A stretch of DNA of 64,000 bases from Pseudarthrobacter sp. GA104 (lineage in GTDB: Bacteria; Actinomycetota; Actinomycetes; Actinomycetales; Micrococcaceae): positions 4,526,001 to 4,590,000 of the forward strand of contig NZ_WOWL01000001.1 in NCBI RefSeq assembly GCF_009741265.1, in the 5' to 3' direction. Of this stretch, positions 16,500 to 25,115 are shown piece by piece. The translations under genes and the position numbers were made by a program. The notes below the pieces were generated by a model. The model was not told the origin of the DNA, did not search any database, and saw only the letters and a list, made by a program, of their open reading frames with translations. Each line of letters opens with the position of its first letter. Position 1 is the first letter of the stretch.

Positions 16500-17861
16500 C
16501 TACAGTGATTCGAGAACAGCGACGACGCCCATGCCGCCGGCCGCGCAGACCGAGACCAGTCCGCGCGCGGGCCGGCCGGCGGTGCTGCCCGTGGCATGCA
16601 GCTGCTTGGCCAACGAAGCCACGATCCGGCCGCCGGTGGCGGCGAAGGGATGGCCGGCAGCCAGCGAAGACCCGTTTACGTTCAGGCGCGACCGGTCAAT
16701 GCTGCCGAAGGCGCCCTGCAAGCCAAGGCGGGTACGGCCGAACTCCTCGTCCTCCCAGGCCGCCAGGGTGCCGAGGACCGTGGCTGCGAATGCCTCGTGG
16801 ATTTCGAAGAAGTCAATGTCCGCCAGTGTGAGGCCCTGGCGGGCCAGCAGCCGGGGCACGGCGAACACGGGGGCCATCAGCAGGCCGTCCTTGCCATGGA
16901 CAAAGTCCACGGCCGCGGCTTCCGCATCCACCACGGCAGCGAGCTTGGGCAGGTCGCGGGCGTCTGCCCAGGCCTCGGAAGCCAGCAGGACCGTGGACGC
17001 CCCGTCGGTGAGGGGCGTGGAGTTGCCGGCAGTCATGGTGGCCGCAGCACCGAGGTTCTTGCCGAAGACCGGCTTCAGGGTAGAGAGCTTTTCGAGCGAG
17101 GTGTCTGCACGGAGGTTGCCGTCCCGCACCAGTCCCCGGTAGGGCGTGACAAGGTCATCGAAGAACCCTGACTCGTAGGCGGCGGCGAGGTTCCTGTGGC
17201 TGTTGTAGGCCAGTTCGTCCTGGGACTCGCGGGAGATCTTCCACTGCGCCGTGGTCAGGGCCTGGTGCTCGCCCATCGAAAGTCCGGTCCGGGGCTCGGC
17301 AGTGCCGGGTGCCAGCGGGGCGAGATCCTTCGGCCGCAGCCGCCCGAGTACCTGCAGGCGCTGCGTAAGGGTCTTGGCCCGGTTGAGGTCCAGGATCACC
17401 TCGCGGAGGCCCTCGCTGACCACGATCGGAGCATCGGACGCCGAATCCACCCCGCCGGCGATGGCGGAATCGATCTGGCCCAGCTTGATCTTGTTGGCCA
17501 GGCCCACCACGGTCTCCAGCCCGGTGGCGCACGCCTGCTGCAGGTCATAGGCAGGGGTCTCGGCGGAGAGGGCGGAACCCAGGACCGCTTCGCGGGTGAG
17601 GTTGAAATCCCGGGAGTGCTTGAGGACGGCGCCTGCGGCCACTTCGCCGATGCGCTCGTCCTGGAGGCCGAAGCGGGCGATCAGGCCGTCAAGGGCGGCG
17701 GTCAGCATGTCCAGGTTGGAGGATTTTGCATAGGACCCGCCGGCGCGGGCAAACGGGATCCGGTTCCCGCCGACGATCACGGCCCGGCGCGTGGCAGGGG
17801 TGCCTGCCGTGCGGGTGTTTGGGTCTTCGGGTCCGGTGCTGGACTGTCCGTCAATGGACAT
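16500..17861 (-). CDS. acetyl-CoA C-acetyltransferase (thiolase, FadI/FadA type)
   Basis: A 453-aa thiolase catalysing acyl-CoA thiolysis or condensation. The nucleophile Cys is in LQQACATGLETVVG, the His is in SLAAGHPFAATGGRI, and the second Cys is in SVCAAGGMGVVAVLESL, so the active site is complete. The start is ATG 17861, preceded by GAGGAGAACCC. A GTG six codons upstream lies before the ribosome binding site and is unlikely. It leads the thiolase-FabG4-MaoC operon and is divergent from a TetR regulator, with a strong palindrome between them. Confidence 0.93.
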   Translation of the reverse strand: MSIDGQSSTGPEDPNTRTAGTPATRRAVIVGGNRIPFARAGGSYAKSSNLDMLTAALDGLIARFGLQDERIGEVAAGAVLKHSRDFNLTREAVLGSALSAETPAYDLQQACATGLETVVGLANKIKLGQIDSAIAGGVDSASDAPIVVSEGLREVILDLNRAKTLTQRLQVLGRLRPKDLAPLAPGTAEPRTGLSMGEHQALTTAQWKISRESQDELAYNSHRNLAAAYESGFFDDLVTPYRGLVRDGNLRADTSLEKLSTLKPVFGKNLGAAATMTAGNSTPLTDGASTVLLASEAWADARDLPKLAAVVDAEAAAVDFVHGKDGLLMAPVFAVPRLLARQGLTLADIDFFEIHEAFAATVLGTLAAWEDEEFGRTRLGLQGAFGSIDRSRLNVNGSSLAAGHPFAATGGRIVASLAKQLHATGSTAGRPARGLVSVCAAGGMGVVAVLESL

Positions 17862-17890
17862 GGGTTCTCCTCGGGTCACGTTCGGTTACC

Positions 17891-17921
17891 GATACCCAGC
17901 GTACCTGATACGCTGGGTATC
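17891..17921. promoter_or_regulatory. TetR operator, perfect 11-bp inverted repeat
   Basis: GATACCCAGCG, nine bases (TACCTGATA), then CGCTGGGTATC: a perfect 11-bp inverted repeat ending one base before the GTG of the TetR gene. A TACGCT hexamer with spacing suitable for a -10 box is present on each strand (plus strand 17909-17914). The repeat would therefore cover both divergent promoters and allow autorepression plus control of the thiolase operon. Confidence 0.82.
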
Positions 17922-18608
17922 GTGAACATCACCCACACGGACCCCCCGGATGCCTCTGTGCCAGGCAGCCCCGACGGACGTTCTTCGCGCTGGCAGAGCC
18001 ACCGGGAGGAGCGCCGGAGGGAGCTGATCAAGTCGGCACGGCGGGCGGTGCACCTGCTGGGAAGTGACGCCTCCATGGAGGAGATTGCCGCTGCTGCAGG
18101 AACCTCAAAGTCCGTGTTCTACCGCTACTTTGGCGATAAGGCCGGGCTCCAGCAGGCAGTGGGTGAAGTGGTCTTAAGCCAGATGCAGCGCAGGATCAAG
18201 GAAGCCGCGCAGAGCGCCCATACCCCCCGCGAAGGGCTCCTGGCCATGGTCTCGGCCTACCTGCAAATGGCGGAGACCAGCCCCAACGTCTATACGTTTG
18301 TCACCCGGCATGGCAGCGGCGACCCGGAGGGTTCATCGGGAGCTGTCTCCGGGGCGCTGGGGCACTTCTTCGACGCCATCGCGGAGATGATCGCTACGCC
18401 CATGCGGTCCCACCTGGGGGACGGCAAGCACGCCGTGATCGGCTACTGGCCGAAGGCCGCGATTGGACTGGTACGGAATGCCGGCGAGCAATGGCTCAGC
18501 ACGCCGGACTCCCCCGCCAAACCTGACCAGGAAGCAATGGCACGCCAAATCACGGCCTGGCTCTGCGTCGGCATAGCTCCCGAGCTCACCCCGGCCGCGC
18601 GGGAATGA
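17922..18608 (+). CDS. TetR/AcrR family transcriptional regulator of fatty-acid genes
   Basis: A 228-aa repressor. The helix-turn-helix is MEEIAAAAGTSKSVFYRYFGDKAGLQQAV (about residues 48-76), and the C-terminal ligand domain is helical (LLAMVSAYLQMAETSPNVYTFV...). The GTG at 17922 is the start; the operator ends immediately before it, suggesting a leaderless or nearly leaderless transcript. By position it should control the divergent thiolase-FabG4-MaoC operon and the acyl-CoA oxidase downstream. The ligand is probably an acyl-CoA; this is inferred from context, not seen. Confidence 0.88.
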   Translation: MNITHTDPPDASVPGSPDGRSSRWQSHREERRRELIKSARRAVHLLGSDASMEEIAAAAGTSKSVFYRYFGDKAGLQQAVGEVVLSQMQRRIKEAAQSAHTPREGLLAMVSAYLQMAETSPNVYTFVTRHGSGDPEGSSGAVSGALGHFFDAIAEMIATPMRSHLGDGKHAVIGYWPKAAIGLVRNAGEQWLSTPDSPAKPDQEAMARQITAWLCVGIAPELTPAARE

Positions 18609-18662
18609 CCTAACTCCAATGCAAACCACCAAACACTGTCAGCACCAACGAAGGACATTGAC

Positions 18663-20780
18663 ATGACTGAAGTAGTGGACCGTCCCACCGGCAAGGGGAA
18701 GCGCCCGGAAGCACCGCAAAAAGCGGTCCCCGGCACCGCCGCCCGGCCCCAGCCCGCCGTCGACGTCGAAACGCTGGGCAAGCAGCTGCTCGGCAAGTGG
18801 GCGGCCGTCCGGCTCCAGGCCCGGGACCTTGCCGCACGCCCCGAGCTTCACAAGATTGAAGGCCTGACCCACACCGAGCACCGGACCAGGGTGTTCGGAC
18901 AGCTGAGGTACCTTGTGGACAATGGGGCGGTGCACCGCGCCTTCCCGGCAGCCTTGGGCGGCGCCGACGACCACGGCGGAAACATCGCCGGCTTCGAGGA
19001 ACTTGTGGTGGCCGATCCCTCGCTGCAGATCAAGGCCGGCGTGCAGTGGGGCCTGTTCGGCTCCGCCGTCATGCACCTTGGCACCGCCGTACACCATGCG
19101 AAATGGCTTCCCGGCATCATGAACCTGGATATCCCGGGCTGCTTCGCCATGACCGAGACGGGACACGGCTCCGACGTGGCCAGCATCGCGACCACGGCCA
19201 CGTACGATCCGTCCACTGAAGAATTCGTGGTGCACACGCCGTTCCGCGCCGCCTGGAAGGACTACATCGGGAACGCGGCCAACGACGGACTGGGCGCCGT
19301 GGTGTTCGCCCAGCTTGTCACCCGCGGCGTCAACCACGGCGTACATGCCCTCTACGTGGACCTGCGGGACCCGGAAACCAAGGAGTTCCTGCCCGGCATC
19401 GGCGGCGAGGACGACGGCATCAAGGGTGGACTCAACGGAATCGACAACGGGCGGCTGCACTTCACCAACGTCCGGATCCCCCGGACGAACCTCCTGAACC
19501 GCTACGGCGACGTAGCCCCGGACGGCACATACACCTCCCCCATCGCCAGCCCGGGCCGGCGGTTCTTCACCATGCTGGGAACCCTTGTCCAGGGCCGGGT
19601 GTCGCTGGACGGCGCCGCCGTGGCTGCGTCCAGGGTGGCCCTGACGGCGGCCATCCGATACGCAACCGAGCGCCGCCAGTTCAACGCCTCCTCCCATACG
19701 GACGAAGAAGTCCTGCTTGACTACCAGCGCCACCAGCGCCGGCTGTTCACCCGGCTCGCCACTACCTACGCAGCGGGGTTCGCCCATGAGCAGCTCCTGG
19801 AGAAGTTCGACGACGTCTTTTCCGGCGCCCACGACACCGACGCCGACCGCCAGGACCTGGAAACACTCGCCGCCGCACTGAAGGCCCTGAGCACTTGGCA
19901 TGCGCTGGACACCCTGCAGGAATGCCGCGAAGCCTGCGGCGGTGCCGGCTTCCTGATCGAGAACCGCTTTGCGTCGCTGCGGGCCGATCTTGACGTCTAC
20001 GCCACGTTCGAGGGCGACAACACCGTGCTGCTGCAGCTGGTGGCCAAGCGCCTCCTGGCCGACTACGCCAAGGAGTTCCGGAACGTGGACTTCGGGGTAC
20101 TGGCCCGCTATGTGGTGGGCCAGGCAACCGGCGCTGCAATCCACCGGACAGGACTGCGGCAGGTGGCCCAGTTCATGGCGGACACCGGCTCGGTGCAGAA
20201 AGCCGCCATCGCCCTCCGTGACGAGGAGGGCCAGCGTGCCCTCCTTACGGACAGGGTGCAGACCATGGTGGCGGAAGCGGCAACAGCCCTTAAAGGCAGC
20301 AACCGGCTTTCCCAGGAAAAGGGCGCGGCACTGTTCAACCGTCACCAGAACGAACTCATCGATGCCGCCCAGGCGCACGCCGAACTGCTGCAATGGGAGG
20401 CCTTCACCGACGCGCTTCGCGAGGTGGAGGACCCAGGCACCAGGACGGTGCTGACGTGGCTGCGTGACCTCTTCGGCCTGTCGCTGATTGAAAAGAACCT
20501 GTCCTGGTACCTCATGAACGGCCGCCTTTCCATGCAGCGGGCCAGAACGGTGGGTGAATACATCAACAGGCTGCTGGTGAAGATCCGCCCGCATGCGCTG
20601 GACCTCGTGGACGCCTTTGGCTACGGCGGCGACCACGTGCGCGCCGCAATCGCGACCGGTGCGGAGAAGAAGCGGCAGGATGAGGCGCGGGCATACTTCC
20701 GCAGCCAGCGGGCAAGCGGCCAGTCCCCGGTGGATGAGAAGGTCCTGCTGGCCAGGACCGCTGCGGCGAAACGGAACTGA
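18663..20780 (+). CDS. acyl-CoA dehydrogenase/oxidase family protein (ACOX-like)
   Basis: A 705-aa flavoprotein with the size and layout of peroxisomal acyl-CoA oxidase. The N-terminal ACAD domains carry CFAMTETGHGSDVASI in the flavin-binding beta domain. The helical domain has ATERRQF, and CREACGGAGFLIENR leads to the catalytic Glu in TFEGDNTVLLQLVAKRLL. A further C-terminal alpha domain (residues about 480-690) is typical of oxidases. It probably performs the first step of beta-oxidation, transferring electrons to O2 or ETF. It follows the TetR gene by 54 bases with a GAAGGA ribosome binding site. Confidence 0.88.
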   Translation: MTEVVDRPTGKGKRPEAPQKAVPGTAARPQPAVDVETLGKQLLGKWAAVRLQARDLAARPELHKIEGLTHTEHRTRVFGQLRYLVDNGAVHRAFPAALGGADDHGGNIAGFEELVVADPSLQIKAGVQWGLFGSAVMHLGTAVHHAKWLPGIMNLDIPGCFAMTETGHGSDVASIATTATYDPSTEEFVVHTPFRAAWKDYIGNAANDGLGAVVFAQLVTRGVNHGVHALYVDLRDPETKEFLPGIGGEDDGIKGGLNGIDNGRLHFTNVRIPRTNLLNRYGDVAPDGTYTSPIASPGRRFFTMLGTLVQGRVSLDGAAVAASRVALTAAIRYATERRQFNASSHTDEEVLLDYQRHQRRLFTRLATTYAAGFAHEQLLEKFDDVFSGAHDTDADRQDLETLAAALKALSTWHALDTLQECREACGGAGFLIENRFASLRADLDVYATFEGDNTVLLQLVAKRLLADYAKEFRNVDFGVLARYVVGQATGAAIHRTGLRQVAQFMADTGSVQKAAIALRDEEGQRALLTDRVQTMVAEAATALKGSNRLSQEKGAALFNRHQNELIDAAQAHAELLQWEAFTDALREVEDPGTRTVLTWLRDLFGLSLIEKNLSWYLMNGRLSMQRARTVGEYINRLLVKIRPHALDLVDAFGYGGDHVRAAIATGAEKKRQDEARAYFRSQRASGQSPVDEKVLLARTAAAKRN

Positions 20781-20798
20781 CGGCCAACGGCCTAATGA

Positions 20799-20839
20799 AC
20801 GACGGCGCCGCCCCCTCGTGAGGGGAGCGGCGCCGTCGT
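20799..20839. terminator. bidirectional terminator between acyl-CoA oxidase and glgA
   Basis: 13-bp perfect stem ACGACGGCGCCGC / GCGGCGCCGTCGT with an inner CCCCT/AGGGG stem. AATTAAT follows on the plus side. It lies between two convergent genes. Confidence 0.88.
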
Positions 20840-20858
20840 AATTAATAGCGAGGGGTCG

Positions 20859-22064
20859 TTAGCCGTGGGACGGCAGCACCGAGCGGTACACGTCCAGGGT
20901 GGTCTCGGTGATGGACTCCCAGGAGAAGTGTTTCTCGGCGCGCAGCCGGCCGGCCTGGCCCATGGCGCGTGCCCGCTCCGGATCAGACACAACCTCGGTG
21001 AGGGCGGCCGCGAATTCGGTGACGAACTTCTCCGGATCAAGGGGGGTCCCGGTGCCGTCGGTGACCTGCTCAAGGTCCACGAGGAGGCCGGTCTGGCCGT
21101 GCTCCACCACCTCCGGGATGCCGCCGGTGGCGCTGGCCACCACTGCGGCGCCGCAGGCCATTGCTTCCAGGTTCACGATGCCGAGGGGTTCGTAGATCGA
21201 GGGACAGGCGAACGCGGTGGCGTGGCTGAGGACCTGGATGAGCTCGTGCCGGGGCAACATGCGCTCAATGAGCACCACGCCGGTTCGCTGGCTCTGCAGG
21301 TCCTCGATCAGGCGGGCAGTCTCGGCAGCGAGCTCGGGGGTATCCGCTGCGCCCAGGCACAGGACCAGTTGAACATCGGCGGGCAGCTTCGCGGCAGCCC
21401 GCAGCAGGTAGGGAACGCCTTTTTGGCGGGTGTTCCTGCCCACGAAAACCACGCTGGGTTTGGCCGGATCAATGCCCAGGGCGCGGACGGCGTCGTCATT
21501 CTCGTCGCGCTGCCACAGCTCGACGTCAATGCCGTTGTGGACCACCTTGACCTTCGCGGGATCAACATCCGGGTAGCTGCGCAGGATGTCCTGCCGCATA
21601 CCCTCGGAAACAGCGATGATGGCTGCCGCAGCCTCATAAGCCGTCTTCTCCACCCAGGAAGAGAGCGCGTACCCGCCGCCGAGCTGCTCCGCCTTCCAGG
21701 GGCGCAGCGGCTCCAGGCTGTGGGCGCTGAGGACATGCGGGATGCCGTGCAGCAGGGATGCCAGGTGCCCTGCCATGTTGGCGTACCAGGTATGCGAATG
21801 GACCAGGTCCGCGCCTTCCACGTCCGGGACGATCCGGAGGTCCACCCCGAGGGTCTGCACCGCGGCGTTGGCCCCGCCAAGGTCCTCAGGCACCTGGTAG
21901 GACGTCACGGTGGCGCCATAATAGTCGGTATCGCGGGGAGCGCCAAAAGCACGAACCTGCAGGTCAACATGCTTACTAAGCACCCTGCTCAATTCGGCTA
22001 CGTGGACTCCGGCGCCACCGTAGATCTCCGGCGGGAACTCTTTAGTCACAATGTCTATTCGCAC
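20859..22064 (-). CDS. glgA: GT4-type glycogen synthase / maltose-1-phosphate synthase
   Basis: A 401-aa retaining glycosyltransferase of the actinobacterial GT4 GlgA/GlgM type. The N-terminus VRIDIVTKEFPPEIYGGAGVHVAEL carries the acceptor-site glycine loop. The donor site is VFVGRNTRQKGVPYLL, and the E-x7-E region is in CPSIYEPLGIVNLEAMACGAAVVASATGG. In mycobacteria this enzyme (GlgM) uses ADP-glucose to make maltose-1-phosphate for GlgE. Whether that pathway is used here cannot be told from the window. The GTG at 22064 was chosen because family members begin M/V-R-I-D. It is divergent from glgC. Confidence 0.92.
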   Translation of the reverse strand: MRIDIVTKEFPPEIYGGAGVHVAELSRVLSKHVDLQVRAFGAPRDTDYYGATVTSYQVPEDLGGANAAVQTLGVDLRIVPDVEGADLVHSHTWYANMAGHLASLLHGIPHVLSAHSLEPLRPWKAEQLGGGYALSSWVEKTAYEAAAAIIAVSEGMRQDILRSYPDVDPAKVKVVHNGIDVELWQRDENDDAVRALGIDPAKPSVVFVGRNTRQKGVPYLLRAAAKLPADVQLVLCLGAADTPELAAETARLIEDLQSQRTGVVLIERMLPRHELIQVLSHATAFACPSIYEPLGIVNLEAMACGAAVVASATGGIPEVVEHGQTGLLVDLEQVTDGTGTPLDPEKFVTEFAAALTEVVSDPERARAMGQAGRLRAEKHFSWESITETTLDVYRSVLPSHG

Positions 22065-22078
22065 AAGACCCAAGGTAG

Positions 22079-22110
22079 TCCTTCACGCTTAACTGTTCTA
22101 GTGTGAAGGA
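22079..22110. promoter_or_regulatory. inverted repeat in the glgA-glgC intergenic region
   Basis: TCCTTCAC, 16 bases, then GTGAAGGA: a perfect 8-bp inverted repeat centred between the divergent glgA and glgC genes, suitable as an operator for a shared regulator. A second, transcribed inverted repeat GTCCGG-GCATG-CCGGAC follows immediately (22111-22127) in the glgC leader. The regulator is unknown. Confidence 0.5.
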
Positions 22111-22166
22111 GTCCGGGCATGCCGGACTGTCTTGGGGAGATACGAAGGCGTACAGGAGCGACCATT

Positions 22167-23576
22167 ATGCCGTTGAACAAAAGAGTCCTGGCCATTGTCC
22201 TCGCAGGGGGCGAGGGAAACAGGCTGATGCCGCTGACGGCGGACCGGGCCAAACCCGCGGTCCCCTTCGCCGGGAGTTACCGCCTGATCGACTTTGCGCT
22301 GTCCAACCTGGTGAACTCCCGCTACCTGCAGATCGTGGTGCTGACGCAGTACAAGTCGCACAGCCTGGACCGCCACATCTCCGAGACCTGGCGCATGTCC
22401 ACCCAGCTGGGCAACTACGTGGCTTCGGTTCCGGCCCAGCAGCGCGTGGGCAAGAGCTGGTTCCTGGGCAGCGCCAACGCCATCTACCAGTCCCTGAACC
22501 TGATCCACGACGCCAACCCGGACATTGTTGTGGTGGTCGGCGCGGACCATGTCTACCGCATGGACTTCGCCCAGATGGTGGCCCAGCACGTCCACAGCGG
22601 CGCAAAGGCAACAGTGGCCGCTGTTCGGCAGCCACTGCACATGGCCAACCAGTTCGGCGTGATCGAAGTGGACCAGAACGATCCCCAAAAGATTGCCGCG
22701 TTCGTGGAAAAGCCTGCCACCACCCCCGGACTGGCCGCGGACCCGTCGCAGTTCCTGGCCTCCATGGGCAACTACGTCTTTGACGCCGATGCCCTGGTAG
22801 CGGCGCTGCACGTGGACGCCGAGCGGCTGGACACCAAGCACGACATGGGCGGGGACATCATCCCCTACTTCGTGAACCAGGGCGAGGCCGGCGTGTACGA
22901 CTTCACGCTCAATGACATTCCCGGCTCCACCGAACGCGACCGCACGTACTGGCGCGACGTCGGCACCATCGACTCCTTCTACGACGCCCACATGGACCTG
23001 ATCTCCCCGCTCCCGGTCTTCAACCTCTACAACTCGGAATGGCCCATCTACACCCGGCAGAGCATCTCGCCGCCCGCCAAGTTCGTCCGCGGCCAGAACA
23101 ACACGGTGGGCACGGCCCTGGACTCGATCGTCTCCAGCGGCGTCGTGATCTCCGGCGGCATCGTGGAGGGCTCCGTCCTGTCCAACGACGTCTACGTGGC
23201 CACCGGCAGCCGTGTCATCGACTCGGTCCTGATGGACAAAGTGCAGGTGGGCGAGGGCGCGGTGATCAACCGGGCCATCATCGACAAGAACGTCAAGGTT
23301 CCGGCAGGCGCGGCAATTGGCCTGGACGCGGACCTGGACCGGGCCCGCGGCTTCAAGGTCACCGACTCGGGCATCACGGTGCTCGCCAAGGGACAGAACG
23401 TTCCCGAGCCCGGCGAGGAGGAACGGACGCTCGCTGCCAGGAACCTGCACCGTGTCCCGAACGCCGTGAAGGCGGCTGCAGACCTCCACCCCGAAGTGCG
23501 GGAGTCCGTGGACAGGGTCGCCCAGAACCACGCAGCGGCTGCTGCAGACTCCGCGCAGGGGGCGCGGATTTCCTGA
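22167..23576 (+). CDS. glgC: glucose-1-phosphate adenylyltransferase
   Basis: A 469-aa enzyme forming ADP-glucose from glucose-1-phosphate and ATP, the committed step of glycogen synthesis. The nucleotidyltransferase motif AIVLAGGEGNRLMPLTADRAKPAVPF is followed by YRLIDFALSN, VVVVGADHVYRMDF and GDIIPYF. The C-terminal left-handed beta-helix shows hexapeptide-like repeats (DSIVSSGVVISGGIVEGSVLSNDVYV...). The ATG at 22167 has a CAGGAG ribosome binding site. The length is normal plus a roughly 50-residue C-terminal tail rich in Ala. The hairpin at 23590 follows. Confidence 0.96.
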   Translation: MPLNKRVLAIVLAGGEGNRLMPLTADRAKPAVPFAGSYRLIDFALSNLVNSRYLQIVVLTQYKSHSLDRHISETWRMSTQLGNYVASVPAQQRVGKSWFLGSANAIYQSLNLIHDANPDIVVVVGADHVYRMDFAQMVAQHVHSGAKATVAAVRQPLHMANQFGVIEVDQNDPQKIAAFVEKPATTPGLAADPSQFLASMGNYVFDADALVAALHVDAERLDTKHDMGGDIIPYFVNQGEAGVYDFTLNDIPGSTERDRTYWRDVGTIDSFYDAHMDLISPLPVFNLYNSEWPIYTRQSISPPAKFVRGQNNTVGTALDSIVSSGVVISGGIVEGSVLSNDVYVATGSRVIDSVLMDKVQVGEGAVINRAIIDKNVKVPAGAAIGLDADLDRARGFKVTDSGITVLAKGQNVPEPGEEERTLAARNLHRVPNAVKAAADLHPEVRESVDRVAQNHAAAAADSAQGARIS

Positions 23577-23589
23577 CATCGTTTAGCGG

Positions 23590-23621
23590 GCCGGCCGCAC
23601 CCCCCAAGGGGTGCGGCCGGC
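23590..23621 (+). terminator. GC-rich hairpin after glgC
   Basis: 14-bp perfect stem GCCGGCCGCACCCC / GGGGTGCGGCCGGC with loop CCAA, 13 bases after the glgC stop. There is no T-run, so it may be a non-canonical terminator or mRNA 3'-end stabiliser, as is common in high-GC actinobacteria. Confidence 0.7.
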
Positions 23622-23648
23622 TGGATCCCAGGCTGTAAAATCGATACG

Positions 23649-25100
23649 GTGAGCTCCCCCGATCTGACCCCTGAGGAAATCCAGGCCTGCCTCAAGGTCC
23701 TGAATACCATCCATGCCTATGACGAGGAGCACCCGGACTATGTTTCGGTGCGGCGCGCCACGGGGAAAATGTTCAAGGCCGTCAAGCGGCACCGAAGGGT
23801 CACAAAGCGCGACCTGATCTCCGAGGCGGACCGGACAGTCATAGCCCGGACGGCAACCGCCGCGCCGGACCGGATCGACGACGAGACCCGCGGGAACAAG
23901 CTGGCCACCTCGGCCACCGGCAAAGTTGCCGGGCACCTGATCCGCTCGCGCCCCTGCTACATCTGCAAACAGCACTACACCCAGGTTGACGCCTTCTACC
24001 ATCAGCTGTGCCCGGACTGCGCTGCCTTCAGCCACAGCAAGCGGGACGCCCGCACCGACCTGACCGGCCGCCGCGCCCTGCTGACCGGGGGGCGGGCCAA
24101 AATCGGGATGTACATCGCGCTTCGACTGCTCCGCGACGGTGCCCACACCACCATCACCACCCGCTTCCCCAAGGACGCCGCCCGCCGGTTCGCCGCCATG
24201 GAGGACAGCGGCGAATGGCTGCACCGGCTCCGGATCGTGGGCATCGACCTCCGCGACCCCGCCCAGGTCATGGCCCTCACGGACTCGCTCAATGAGGCAG
24301 GCCCGCTGGACATCATCATCAACAACGCGGCGCAGACGGTCCGCCGTTCCGGCAATGCCTACAAGCCGTTGGTGGACGCCGAGGATGAACCGCTTCCGGC
24401 CGCGCTGGAGCAGGCCAACGGCGGTCCGGAACTGGTGACCTTCGGCCACGCCCATGACAAGCACCCCCTGGCGCTGGCCAGCAGCGTGACGGAACACCCG
24501 GTCCTGGCCGGGGACGCCATCACGTCGCTGGCGCTGTCCACCGGATCGGCCTCGCTGGAGCGCATTGCGTCAGGAACGGCCATCGACGCGGGCGGGCTGG
24601 TACCGGACCTGGCCACCATCAACAGCTGGACCCAGGTGGTGGACGAGGTGGATCCGCTCGAGATGCTCGAGGTGCAGCTCTGCAACGTAACCGCGCCCTT
24701 CCTGCTGGTGAGCCGGCTGCGGGGAGCCATGAAGCGATCCACCGCCCGCCGGAAATACATCGTCAACGTCTCGGCGATGGAAGGCCAGTTCTCCCGCGCC
24801 TACAAGGGTCCGGGCCACCCGCACACCAACATGGCAAAGGCAGCGCTCAACATGATGACGCGCACCAGCGCCCAGGAGATGCTGGACAGTGACGGCATCC
24901 TGATGACTGCCGTGGACACCGGCTGGATTACCGACGAGCGTCCCCACTACACCAAGGTCAGGCTCATGGAGGAAGGCTTCCACGCGCCCCTGGACCTCGT
25001 TGATGGTGCCGCCCGCGTCTACGATCCCATCGTCATGGGTGAGAACGGCGAGGACCAGTACGGCGTGTTCCTCAAGGACTACAAACCCAGCCCCTGGTGA
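23649..25100 (+). CDS. SDR family oxidoreductase with embedded zinc-knuckle
   Basis: A 483-aa protein with a long N-terminal extension carrying a C103-x2-C106...C121-x2-C124 zinc ribbon (CYICKQH...LCPDC). A Rossmann SDR domain follows (RRALLTGGRAKIGMYIALRLL, then INNAAQT). The Ser of the SDR triad is probably in VNVSAMEGQ. At the usual YxxxK site the sequence is TNMAKAALN, so the Lys is present but the Tyr is replaced by Thr. Function is unknown; catalysis by the normal SDR mechanism is doubtful. The GTG start at 23649 is followed by MSSPDLTPEEIQACL-type helices. The PPOX gene follows 15 bases downstream. Confidence 0.8.
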   Translation: MSSPDLTPEEIQACLKVLNTIHAYDEEHPDYVSVRRATGKMFKAVKRHRRVTKRDLISEADRTVIARTATAAPDRIDDETRGNKLATSATGKVAGHLIRSRPCYICKQHYTQVDAFYHQLCPDCAAFSHSKRDARTDLTGRRALLTGGRAKIGMYIALRLLRDGAHTTITTRFPKDAARRFAAMEDSGEWLHRLRIVGIDLRDPAQVMALTDSLNEAGPLDIIINNAAQTVRRSGNAYKPLVDAEDEPLPAALEQANGGPELVTFGHAHDKHPLALASSVTEHPVLAGDAITSLALSTGSASLERIASGTAIDAGGLVPDLATINSWTQVVDEVDPLEMLEVQLCNVTAPFLLVSRLRGAMKRSTARRKYIVNVSAMEGQFSRAYKGPGHPHTNMAKAALNMMTRTSAQEMLDSDGILMTAVDTGWITDERPHYTKVRLMEEGFHAPLDLVDGAARVYDPIVMGENGEDQYGVFLKDYKPSPW

Positions 25101-25115
25101 GGGTAAGCTCGCCGC

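Noticed and set aside
18639..20636. 665-codon open frame on the minus strand
   Set aside because: It is the antisense shadow of the acyl-CoA oxidase-like gene. High GC removes stop codons in that frame, and its translation is low-complexity with no domain motif.
22098..23579. 493-codon minus-strand open frame opposite glgC
   Set aside because: glgC has complete catalytic motifs on the plus strand, and the opposite frame is a Val/Gly/His-rich shadow.
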